A model generated the notes under the pieces. It did no database searches and was not told where the DNA came from. It saw only the letters and a list, made by a program, of their open reading frames with translations. Shown here in pieces: positions 42,601 to 53,000 of a stretch of 64,000 bases of DNA (position 1 is its first letter; every line of letters starts with the position of its first letter). The stretch comes from Caenorhabditis elegans. Lineage: Eukaryota; Nematoda; Chromadorea; Rhabditida; Rhabditidae. The stretch lies in contig NC_003282.8 of the NCBI RefSeq assembly GCF_000002985.6, forward strand, positions 1,798,001-1,862,000, in the 5' to 3' direction. The translations under genes were made by a program, and so were the position numbers.

Positions 42601-45600
42601 CTTCCAGAGTTGCCGAATTTTTGAACTTTCGGTTGATGTGGCATTTTTGAAAACTTCCAGCGTTGTAGAGTTTTCTGAGTTTCAGAAGTTTCGACAACTT
42701 AACTTAACAGACTTACCAAATGCTCAAAATTTTATAGTTCGTAGGTAATTGAATTTTTGGCAGATTTCGGAGTTGCCGAATTTTAAAAATTTCGGCAATT
42801 TCGGCAATATCTGGAAATTTTTTTTTAAGTTGTCAGTTTTCAGAGTTGCAGAATTTTCTAAAATTCAGAAAATTTTTTTAGGAATTTGTAAAAGTTCGGT
42901 AATATACGTTAATGGCAACCACTGAAATTCGAACAATTTTCGAATATTTCAACAATTGCCAGGCCTAAAAAATGTTGAAAATCGGCACTTTCAGCACTTA
43001 CCGCGTTTCAAAAAAAAAAGTATTTCTGGCAATTTCCGCCGGATTTTTCACAATTTCAAATTAGTTTTGGCGGCAATCGATTTTTTCCGGCAAACGGCAT
43101 AGTCGGCAATTTGGCGTTTTTCAAATTTCCGGCAAATTCGGCAACCCGGCAAAATAAAATGTATTGAAATCCGAAACTTTTTCTTGAAATAATCTAAAAC
43201 TCGATCTACAACCAAATTGGATAATTCTCATCACATTTGACAGTTTATTCCCTCCCCCAACCTCACTACGTTCACTTCCTCACCCTGACTATTTTAGTAG
43301 GAACGACGCCAACACTTCCTGGTCAGACAGAGATTATAAAAATACGTTCTCTTTTTCAAAACTTATTTTTTTCAACCAAAAAAAAAACGTTTCAGTTTCT
43401 TTCAAATCCCGTACATCAGAGGCTTTTGTTGTTGTATCTTTTGAATGGAAATGCTAAAAAAGACTCTGACAGCACAAGCTTATCCGTTCGGTTTTGAGCT
43501 GTGAAAACACAATTTTTAAACTTTTTGCGAGAGGGGTTCTGATTAGGAAATGTCGATTTTTTGCTCTCACTTTTAAATTTTCATATTAAATTAGGCAAGT
43601 CTTTCTGAAATTGAAATTTGATTGAATGCTTTCGTATGCTACTTGAAACTGCAATATCTCAAAAACTAATAGAGATATCAAAAAAATGTAAAAAAAATAA
43701 TTTTCGTAAAATTTCCTACATGTTGTGAGCTGGCAATATTTTAATAGCTCCATTAATTCTAAAATTATAGCAGTTTCAAAATTGAGGGCGCCGAAGACTA
43801 GTAATCCTAAAGTAGTCAAATAAAATGCTTTTTTTTAAATACAAATTATTTTTTGTCAGTTACTAACTTTTTGATAAATTTTCTAGATTTTTTCGGTTTG
43901 ATCAACATTGATCTACAAAAAATGCGGGAGAAGAGACGCAGCGTTCTCAACTGATTTTGTATGGTTAAGAATGTGCTGACGTCACAATTTTTGGGGAAAA
44001 AATTCCCGCATTTTTTTTTTGTAGATCAAACCGTGACTTCGGCAATTTTCTGGCAATCAGCAACTGCCGAACTCTTGAACTTGTGTAAACCGGCAATGCC
44101 ACGTGGATTTCTTATCACAGTTTGATCTACAAAAAATGCGGGAATTTTTTGCTTAAAAATCTGTGACGTCAGCACGTTCTTACCCATGCGAAATCAGTTC
44201 AGAACTCTGCGGCCCTTCTCCCGCATTTTTTGTAGATCTACGTAGATCAATCCGAAATGAGACACTCTGACACCACTTGCAATGCCCGCCAATTTTTAGG
44301 AAAGCGGCAATTGCCAAAACCGTAATTTTCCGGCAATTAGGAAAACTGCCAAAGTTTGAAATATCTACCGATTGTCTCAATTTTCTCTCTTGTCTGAACA
44401 AAAAAAAGTGGCAGGAGAATATTTTATTCATTCTTTCATTCGTATTCATCATCCTTCTCCAACCCTTCTTGTTTATCCCTCCTCTCTGTCTCTAACTGTC
44501 TGCGTCTCTCACACAACTTCAATCTCTCATTTCAGCGCCCCCATATACGCTAATCGAGCCCAGCGGCCCGCCCGTCTCGTTTTCCACAGGGTTTTTTGTT
44601 GCTTTTTTTTGCATTTTTGTTTACCTACCATTGCCATTTTCATACTACTTTTTCTCGGTGTGAGGTAGTAACTTTTTGAATGAAATGACGTCATCTAGAA
44701 GGTTCTAGCCAAACCTGGCCAAGTTTGAAGCCTAGAGGAAATTGTATGAAATTTTATTTGAATATTTCCGCTTTTTTAGACGAATTTTAGCTTTTTTTTC
44801 GGCACCCGGGATACTGAAAATTTCGGCAATTTTTCAAAGATTTTATAGACTTTTTCCGAACTTCAGACACTTGACGTTTTACCAGATTTGTTAATTTTGA
44901 TTTTACACGAAAGTTTATGTTTTCTGCAACTCTCGGAATTTTTGGCAACGTGCGTTTCAGCTTTTCAGCTGCGAAAATTCGAAAAAAACCGGGATTTTAC
45001 ATTTTCGATGCAACATGTTCTTGGCGGCTCTCTCTGTGCGGCCGAGTTTTTTCCTCCACGGCCACGCTATGAAAGAGCTAGGCCACGGGCGATCAGACCC
45101 CAAGTTCCCGTCAGAAACATCGTTACTTTTGAAAAATCCAAAATTGTTTTTTCAGCAACTTTCGGCAACCTAGATTTTGAAAAAAATACGCAATTAATCC
45201 ATTTAAATTTCAACAAATTTTTTTTTAAATATTTGTCTCATTTTTCAAAAATTCGAAAAAAAGTAAAAATCCGTTTCGAATGTTAAAAACTGAAAAATTA
45301 AGAGTTTTAGCCAAAAACTGTAAAATCATTCAAAAATTGTACAGTTGTCCACGAGGAGTACACGACGGCCTGTGCCGCACTTTTGCAAAAATACGCTCCG
45401 CCTCTTTTTCTGTGCAGCACACTGCAAATTTAGCAAGTGCCAACCGTTCGGATTTGATAGTATTTTTCAAAATTTTCGTAAAAAATAATTGTCACAGTTT
45501 GCAAAATGAGTACAAAAATTGAAAAATTGCCGAAAATCATAATTTTTTGAAATTGGTGGCCTAGAAAATCCTCGGCCACGTTTTCAGCTTCCTGCCTGCG

Positions 45601-48600
45601 TCTCCTCATATCCCGTCTAATTTGTGCAAGAGCATAATAAGAAAAAGCGCGGGGAAGTAAAACGTAAGAAGAAGAAGCTCGTCTCATTTTCTTATTTAAA
45701 GCCTCGGCACAAGTAATAAGCTCTCCTGCTCCTACTCCTGCTGTTGCTGTTGCTCATTTTGCTACTCTTTTTCCTTTTCGGCACCCGAGATTAGTAGATT
45801 TGTATGCAAATCCTTTGCCTATCTTCATTCGGAGAAACAGCTTTAGAAACAAAAAAAGGGCTTTGCTTTTAGCTATTTTGTCGTGGAAACACGAGTTTTC
45901 TCTAGTTTTTTTAGTCGTTTATGACGTCACTTTTTTAGTAAATTTTGGCGTCAAATTTGGTGTTTGGTGTATGCACAGTTTCTCGTTTTTGGTTAACTGT
46001 GCAGTAGGCACGCCTAGGGGTCGTATGTTTAGGCAGGCAGGTACGCTTCTCTGTGCTTGCAGGAAACATGATGCATCGACTTGTTCCCCCCAAAAGTTTG
46101 AATGAACCGATTAAGCTCTGAGTGGCCGAGTTTTTCCCACCCACGTTGTAGGCAACTAGGGCTACGTTATAACTAGTAGCTCTGTGAGCACTCAGAATCC
46201 TCGTCCCAGCCAGAAACATGGTGCATCGAAACATTTTGGCTCCAAAAATTTGAAAATCCAAGATTTCAAATTTTTCGATGCACCATGTTTGCCTAGAAAC
46301 TGTGTGACCGCGTTTTCTCACTTTCAACGAAATTTTTCAGCAGTAAAATGGAATTTTAGTCAAATTTGTGTAAATCCACACGTTTTTGGACCAATTTTTA
46401 TGTATAAAATAGGCTTTCCATCTGAAAAAAAGATCAATTTCATCGTTAAATTCTGAAAACTTTAGCAGAATAGGTGGAAAACTACCTATTCTATGGAAAG
46501 TATGTACCAGCGGATTCCTCGCATATATTTAAGTTTGTATTTTGTAGATGGAACTACAGTACTTGCGTACTTCCGAGGTTACAGTACCCCTCGAAGCTCA
46601 AATTTTCACCTAGATGCCCTGGGAAAAGTGTATTTAATTGTAAAACTGTGCGATATTTAAGAATTTTTTTTTCTGTCCGGAAAATTCGAATTATCCAAGT
46701 TTTTGAATCGTCGATGCACCATGTTTTTGACTGGAACGTCCAGCTGCAAAAATTTGAAAAATCCGGGATTTTACATGTTTTGATATACCATGTTCTTGGC
46801 TAGGCTCTGTGTGGCCGAGTTTTTTCTCTACGACCACGCAATGAAAGAGCTAGGCCACAAGTGATTAGACCCCAAGTTTACCGTCATAAACATGGTGTAT
46901 CAAAACTTTCGAAAAACCCAAGTTTTTGAATTCTCGACGCACCATGTTTCCGACTCGACTGTCTAAGCTCTGCGTGCGTGGCCGAGTTTTCTCTCATTCT
47001 TTCTCCACGGCCTCCTCTCCCTTCAAGCAACTAATTTCGACCTCATTACTCATCACCTTCGGTTCCTTCTCATTCCGCTCGGTCTCCTCCTCATTTCGCT
47101 CATTTTCTCGAAAAAGCGTGAAAATTTGTGTGTGCGCACTAGCACTTGCTCATAAACAGACAGAGAGAGGGTGAAAAATTGGAGCGAAAAACGAAGATTA
47201 GTGTGGAGAGAGGACATTCTTTCTCTCTCTCTCTCTACTTTTCTTCCCACTAGCTGCTTCTTCTCTCTCTCTCTTCTTTCATTTTTGGCCTGAGGGCAGG
47301 CACTACTGCAACATTTCGCCTTTGCCCCCCCCCCGCTCGAAAATGAAGTTATCACTTGTTTTTGTGGCGGCGACGGCGGACAGTGATAAGGTGATAAGGA
47401 AAAGGATAAGACCCCACAAACCCCGTTTTTTTTGTAAACTTTCCCCAGAGAAACTGCATGTTTACTGTGTAAAAATTCGGGTTTTTTTTTTCAAATTTTT
47501 GGGTTGATCCGCCATGTTTTATGGGTTCCGAGCTGCCTAGCTTTCTTGTGAACGTGGCCTAGTTTTCAGAAACTCGGCCACGCAGAAAATCGAAAACATG
47601 GTGCATCGATGGTGAAAAAAACTTGATTTTTTGCCCCAATTACCACGTGGTGTCAGAGTGTCTCATTTCGGCTTGATCTACGTTGATCTACAAAAAATGC
47701 GGCAGAGTTCTCAACTGATTTCGTATGGATAAGAAGGTGCCGACGTCACAATTTTTCGGTGAAAAAATTCCCGCATTTTTTGTAGATCAAAACGTAATAC
47801 GTTTTGATCTACAAAATTAATGGGACAGCCTGGCACCACGTGCAATTGTTCTAAAGTTCCCCAAAACGTCGATGCATCATATTTCTGATAATAAAATTCT
47901 ACCATTTTAAACTGATTTGCCCAACAAAATGCCCCAAAATCCCTTAAAAATTTTACAATTTTTGCCCTCTGACGTCATTCTAAAAAGTTTATTTATTGGG
48001 AAATTGCTTGGTTTATTTTTAGTTTTTTCTCCTTGAAATCCAAAAAAAATCTGACATTTTCAAGAGCACCGCATTCAAAATTAATGGGAGTTTCTTTTCT
48101 TTTTTTTTTTTTGAAAAACATTTCGTATAGAAATGATGAATTTTAAAGAAGAAAAGAAATTTTTTTTTCGAAATGTGAATTATCAAACAGAAAACTGAAG
48201 TTATGTTAAGTCAGATTTTTTAAAGTCCAAACTAAGAAAATTCGAAAAATTCTGGGATTTCTTTTGCTGAAGATTCCGCAAAAAAAAACCGAACATTTTC
48301 ATGTTTCCCTACAAGCTTGTGGTTTTATAGCATTTTTTACAAAAATTGTGTTCTAAAAATCTCCCTTTTTGGCTTTTTTTCGCTGAAAATTTGAAATATT
48401 CGACTTTTGCCGTCAAAAACCGGTAAAAATCAATTTTCACATAATTTTTCTGTTGCAAAATATTTAATTTTATTTTAATTTTATTTCTCAATTTTTCTCC
48501 TAAAATTCAGTTTTATTGTTGGAATTCATGGAGTTTTTGCCTGAAAATGAGAGTTTAAAAATATATTATTTTCACACATGTCGTAAGATTCTGCGCTCGA

Positions 48601-48978
48601 TCCGCATTTTTCTCCATCCGTGTTTGCGTACTTTCGTCACACGCGAGTTTAATGAAATTTAAATCGAAATTTATCAATTTTCTCATCATTTTTTCCTTTT
48701 TTTTCAGGTTCTCTCTTGTCTCCGCCCCGAAGAAGTTCCACATTTTCGCGAAATTATCAAGAAATACAATAGCGGCGAGCAAAATGTGAAGATTTTCGCG
48801 CAAAAGCTCGTCGAACTGCTCGGCCCCGGACGAAAAAAGCGTCTTTCATGTGAGTTTCTACAACACTCCCCTCTTTTCTTTTCTTCGAATTCAATGCAAT
48901 TTCCTGTGCCAATTTGCAGACCTGAAACATGCGTTGAGAGCCGGCGACATGCTCCAATTCGACTCGGCGATTCTTTGA
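36631..48978 (+). CDS. ccm-2: CCM2-like scaffold: PTB domain plus harmonin-homology domain
   Basis: Nine exons join in phase: 36631-36663, 37004-37090, 37141-37242, 37973-38122, 38305-38383, 41773-41803, 41856-41940, 48708-48849, 48920-48978 (TGA), giving 255 aa. Human CCM2 (cerebral cavernous malformation 2) is an adaptor with a PTB domain and a C-terminal harmonin-homology domain that binds MEKK3 and KRIT1. Here residues about 12-150 have a PTB-like order (NFRAYILQVLHGKIVVVDRK; TEDGLVLFTFNIAP; and a final helix ALPDEKTAEKLSEELNFNFA). A Ser-rich linker follows, then a helical domain from about 186 (EVLSCLRPEEVPHFREIIKK; ELLGPGRKKRLSYLKHAL; ends MLQFDSAIL) that lines up with the harmonin-homology domain. 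It is shorter than human CCM2. Intron 4 uses a GC donor (GAG/GCAAGA). The frame downstream of the stop also looks coding. Family call is by motif order, the symbol from memory. Confidence 0.75.
38384..41772. repeat. ccm-2 intron with many GCAGCCGACA modules
   Basis: The 3.4 kb intron holds about a dozen modules in which GATAGC(A/G)GCCGACATCTTGCGGG or GATGTCGGCTGCT is followed by blocks such as CAACTAACAAAATGTAGGAA and TTGATAGCATT(C)CCAGTTTTTGAGATA. Same family as 1-700 but more diverged. A GC-rich segment at 40560-41030 has CTGCGTCTC-type words on both strands and looks promoter-like, without an exon I can support. Confidence 0.7.
42100..43160. repeat. Degenerate TTCGGCAATTTC / GAGTTGCCGAATTTT repeats
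   Basis: An array of diverged units of roughly 35-60 bp alternates TTTCGGCAATTTCAGCA and GGAGTTGCCGAATTTTTGAA. It keeps a frame open on the plus strand for 156 codons (42278-42748), with composition dominated by F, N, R and Q; this is a repeat artefact. Probably related to the TTTGCCGG repeats at 25.1 and 61.9 kb. In ccm-2 intron 7. Confidence 0.7.
43893..44035 (+). mobile_element. MITE copy (GATCTACAAAAAATGCGGGA family)
   Basis: Starts CGGTTTGATC, contains GATCTACAAAAAATGCGGGA, AGAGACGCAG, a TGACGTCACA core, and ends with the inverted CCCGCATTTTTTTTTTGTAGATCAAACCG. The two ends pair. In ccm-2 intron 7. Confidence 0.85.
44116..44278 (-). mobile_element. Second MITE copy, opposite orientation
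   Basis: Reverse-oriented relative to the copy at 43893-44035; ends in CGAAATGAGACACTCTGACACCAC, which is the reverse complement of the left end of the 47650 copy. The two neighbouring copies could pair with each other in RNA. Confidence 0.85.
45000..47000. repeat. Cluster of GGCCGAGTTTTTTCTC / ACATGGTGCATCGA repeats
   Basis: Units of about 90-120 bp share the order: CTCTGTGTGGCCGAGTTTT, a variable CACGGCCACG, GAAAGAGCTAGGCCAC, GATNAGACCCCAAGTT, CCGTCAGAAACATGGTGCATCGA. Clear copies start near 45035, 46125, 46800 and 46975. This is the fullest form of the element whose TCGATGCACCATG core recurs elsewhere. In ccm-2 intron 7. Confidence 0.8.
47645..47840 (+). mobile_element. Full-length MITE copy (GTGGTGTCAGAGTG ends)
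   Basis: Starts GTGGTGTCAGAGTGTCTCAT, contains the GATCTACAAAAAATGCGGCA core, TGACGTCAC-like GACGTCACAATTTTTC, the inverted core CCCGCATTTTTTGTAGATCA and ends CCTGGCACCAC. The outer ends are imperfect inverted repeats. In ccm-2 intron 7. Confidence 0.85.
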
Positions 48979-50070
48979 AATACGCGGGTCGTCAAAATGC
49001 GGGTGAGTGTCTTCGTCGTGAAATTGCAATTTTTCTTTTTTTTTTAAAGAATTTTTATCGTAGAAAATTCTGTTTATTTATTATTTAATTTTGCAGGGAG
49101 ATGCTGATGAAGATGTGGCGGAGACGGATGGATTTCGATTGGATTTTTTCTTTTTTTTACATTTTTTTTCAAATTTTCTCCTCTAAAAGTCGGTTTTTCT
49201 GTGAAAACTACCCGCAAAATCTGAGAATTTCGCGTTTTTTTTCTGAAAAATTGCGTGAAAAACCACAATCCACTTGGATTAAGCTGAAAAATCGGCAATT
49301 TTGTATATTTTGTCAGGATTTTGATTTAAAAATCGAATTTCTTGTGAAAAATTTGCTTTTTCGGTGAAAGTCGGTTTTTCTTGAAATTTTGCACGAGGTT
49401 TCTCCTGAAAATTGGCTTTTCTTAGATTTTTTTTCATAAAATTCCCGGAAAATTTGTGGTTTACTCAAAAAATGCCCCGTTTTTCCAATTTTTTCCTGTA
49501 AATTTGGTGGTTAAAAAATGACGAATTTTTTGCATTTTGTGGAAAATATTTGTTCGGAAAAATCACAAAAATTCTCGAATTTCGTGTAAAAATATAGAGA
49601 AAAACGACATTTTTTCCGCTGAAAATTGAGTTGTCTTAGATTTTTCTGATATAATTCCCTGAAAATTAGTGGTTTTCTCAAAAAAAAATGCACCGAATTT
49701 TTTAAAAAATTCCACGTAAACATGCGCAGAAAATTCCTTTTTTTTCTGAAAATTTGAGCAAAAATTGCCGAATTTTCTTCAAAAATGATGTTTTTTTCGC
49801 AAAAACTCAAATTTCGTGTGAACATTTTCGGAAATTTATCGAAAAAACTGCATTTTTTCGCTGAAAATTTGAATTTCCTCTCGATTTCTCTCTCACTTTT
49901 CCGCATTTTTTTCCGTTTTTTCCTCCCCGCTCCGCTCAAAAAAATCAATAAATAAATACTTTTACAGATCAAAAGGTGATACCTCCGACGCCCGCCATCC
50001 ACCACATCCACTCACAATCCGAAAATTAATCGATAAAACAATAAAGCGACCAGCGGAAAATCAACTGGAA
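48979..50070 (+). other. Region between the ccm-2 stop and the first egl-4 start
   Basis: After the TGA the exon continues to a good donor at 49003 (GCGG/GTGAGT). A candidate exon follows at 49968-50029: acceptor TTTACAG, an open frame reading DQKVIPPTPAIHHIHSQSEN, then TAA, with AATAAA at 50040-50045. The start codon of egl-4 lies 25 bp further on. The same acceptor could be the SL1 site for egl-4 (103 nt before its ATG). Between 49090 and 49960 the DNA is AT-rich with GAAAATTT-type low complexity and no supported exon. Confidence 0.5.
50040..50045 (+). terminator. AATAAA hexamer just upstream of egl-4
   Basis: A canonical poly(A) signal is located 11 nt after the TAA of the candidate terminal exon at 49968-50029 and 26 nt before the first egl-4 ATG. 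If used, it would end the ccm-2 transcript almost at the egl-4 start. Confidence 0.4.
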
Positions 50071-53000
50071 ATGAGCTCTGGGAGCCGTCCGTCGAGCGGC
50101 GGTGGTGGTGGTGGCGGAGGAGCCAGTGGTGGAGCCGGTGGTGGTGCTCCAGGTGGTGGTGGAGGTGGAATCCGTGGATTCTTCTCCAAACTTCGTAAGC
50201 CGTCTGATCAGCCGAATGGGAATCAGGTTAGAGTTTTGTGGGAGGTTTTTTTGCAGGAAAAATCGCTGAAAAATGATTAAAATTTACCTTTGTGTAGATT
50301 TACGGGGATTTTGGGGGAAAATATGCGGGAAAATGGGCAAAAATGATATAATTTTGATAAATTTGGCCTAAAAATCCCGAGTTATTCGGTCATAATGTGC
50401 TCAGGACTTTGTAAAGACCTATGTGGATTTACGGGGGTTCAGTGTCGATTTACGAGACTGTAATGTCGATTTACGGGGGTTCAGTGTCGATTTACAAGAC
50501 TGTAATGTGGATTTACGGGGGTTCAGTGTCGATTTACGAGACTGTAATGTCGATTTACGGGGGTTCAGTGTCGATTTACGAGACTGTAATGTCGATTTAC
50601 GGGGGTTCAGTGTCGATTTACGAGACTGTAATGTCGATTTACGGGAGTTCAGTGTCGATTTACGAGGGCTGTAATGTCGATTTACGGGGGTTCGGTGTCG
50701 ATTTACGAGACTGTAATGTCGATTTACGGGAGTTCAGTGTCGATTTACGAGGGCTGTAATGTCGATTTACGAGGCTTTAATGTCGATTTACAGGGGTTCA
50801 GTGTCGATTTACGGGATAACATTTTCCGAAATTTTACTGAAATTCGACTAGTTTTGGAATGAAATCCTTCAATTTTGCAAAATCTTTCCAGGATTATTTG
50901 GTGTTTTCCGCAGCTCCGTGTATATTTACGGGGGCCTGTGTCGATTTACGAGAGTTTTTTTTCAATTTGGCGAACTCAACATTTGATTTGAGTTTATACC
51001 ATAAATGCAGTTTTCTAAATTGAAAATTTCAAAAATCTGTGTAGATTTACTGATGCCTATGTCGACTTACGGGCGAAACTTTTGGTGATTTTCACCAATT
51101 TCAGCCAGATTTTCAAAATTTTCAGGTTTTTTGTGCACAGAAATGGTATCAACTTTGACATTTTTTACACATTTCCGGTTGAAATCCTCGGATTTTTGCT
51201 AGATTTTGTCTGAACTTCTAGATTTTCGTGACCAGAGATCATTGTCACTTTGTGTGGATTTACGGAGGAGCCGATTGTCGATTTTCTGGATTTTCTGCGG
51301 TTTTTCCGGGGTTTTTGGTGCTCCAAATGGAAAATTCTTCCGAATTATTGCCTAGACTCTTCCGACTATTCTGCTGGTTGTTCCGAGTTTTTCAACACAT
51401 ATTTTTCCAATTTCCCGCTCCGGAGCTCTCCGCCAATTCTGCTGCTCGGCTCTCTCCACAGGACGCCTGCAATACGACACCAACTGTTGTTTGATGGCTC
51501 CATGGGGGTCGCGTAATGATCATGTTCATGTCGACTTGACGAAATTCCTCTTATCACAACAAATTGAGCCTGGTGATAGCAGACCTGGTGGTGAAGAGTT
51601 TTCCGTATTTCTAGTCCTATATTCCGTGCTGAAATGTGTGGAAGTGTCTGAGTATGAAAAGATGATGAAGCAGCAGCCACCCAGGATTTATGTGAGTTTT
51701 TGGCGGACCGAAAACTTGGAGAATTGGAATTTGATTGGCATTTTTTCGCCTTAAAATGCGACCTAGTGGGGGCTAAATCCCAGATTACGGTAGAAATTTC
51801 AGAAGTTCAGCTCTAAAATTAGAAAAATCATCGACATTTGAGCAAGACATCAGGATTACCGAAAATCTGAAATTTTTAGGCGAAAGCTTGGATTTCCGAT
51901 GGCTTTTCAGTTTTTAAAATTGACAATTTCAATAGTCTAATAATGGATTTTTCCTCGAAATTTCGCCCAGAATCACGGAAGAAAATCGATTCTCATCTGA
52001 AAATTCGAATTTCGCCTTCACCGCATACGCGCCCCACTGAGAAAGTTAGGCATTTTTTCTCATTGGAGCGTGTTTGCTACTAAATCCACGTAGATTTTTC
52101 TATTTTCCGACAAAAAAATAACTGCAAATTGATCGATTGATCTGAAAATTGATATATTTTTTTATGAAAAAAAAAAAGTAATTCTCTTATCAATCCCTAT
52201 CGGCCGAACTGACGTCATGTTGTTCCCCACAGCTCAAAGCTTTCGAAACAGTGAAAACTCGGCCATTACTAAAAATGCCAAAATTCGCAAAAATTCGAAA
52301 TTTTGGCAGAAAAAGGCGGCGGCCACGAGCCGAAAAATCTCGGCCACTTCACGGAGTTTATAGAATAACCGAACAATTTCTTTTGCTTTTCGGTTTACAC
52401 CTGCTTCCCGGTGAAAAGTCTAGAAAAATTTGAGCTTTCTGAATAGAAAATACATCTAAATTGCCATTTTTTTCCTGTTAAAGATCGCAGAAATTCAATT
52501 TTTCCGATATTTTGGCAGAAAAAGGATGAGATTTGACCCAATCTTCCTATAAATTGTTACTTTTTCCCATAGCTCAAAGATTTCCGAACAGTGAAAACTC
52601 GACCATCACGTGGTGCCAGGTGTGTCCCATGTCGGTTTGATCTACGTTGATCTACCAGAATGCGCGGGAAATTGGACGCAGACTTTTCAACTTATTTTGC
52701 ATGGCTAAGAACATGCGGACGTCACATTTTTTAGGCCAAAAAATCCCGCATTTTTGTAGGTCAAACCGTTATGGGAAAGTCTGGACCATACCGATTTGTT
52801 CCTCGGTTTTTCACGTGCTCGTGGTGTCAAAAAATTCCAGCTTCCCAGACCACGTCTCACCTGGAAAATTGATCGATTTACGATTTTTCAGAGTCGAAAT
52901 TCGCAAAAATTCAATTTTTCGAAATTTTGGCACACAAAATTTCTGAAAATTGAACAATTGATCAGAAAAAAATTCGATAGTTCTTCTTATCAATTTTCTC

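Noticed and set aside
42278..42748. Plus-strand open frame of 156 codons in a ccm-2 intron
   Set aside because: It is made of degenerate TTCGGCAATTT repeats and does not match neighbouring exon phases in a meaningful way.
49511..50011. Minus-strand open frame of 166 codons
   Set aside because: Low-complexity K/F/N/R translation of GAAAATTT-rich DNA between ccm-2 and egl-4, without splice sites or homology.
50421..50862. Open frames of 83-112 codons with a 14-residue repeat
   Set aside because: Produced by a stop-free 42-bp minisatellite in an intron; several frames are open at once.
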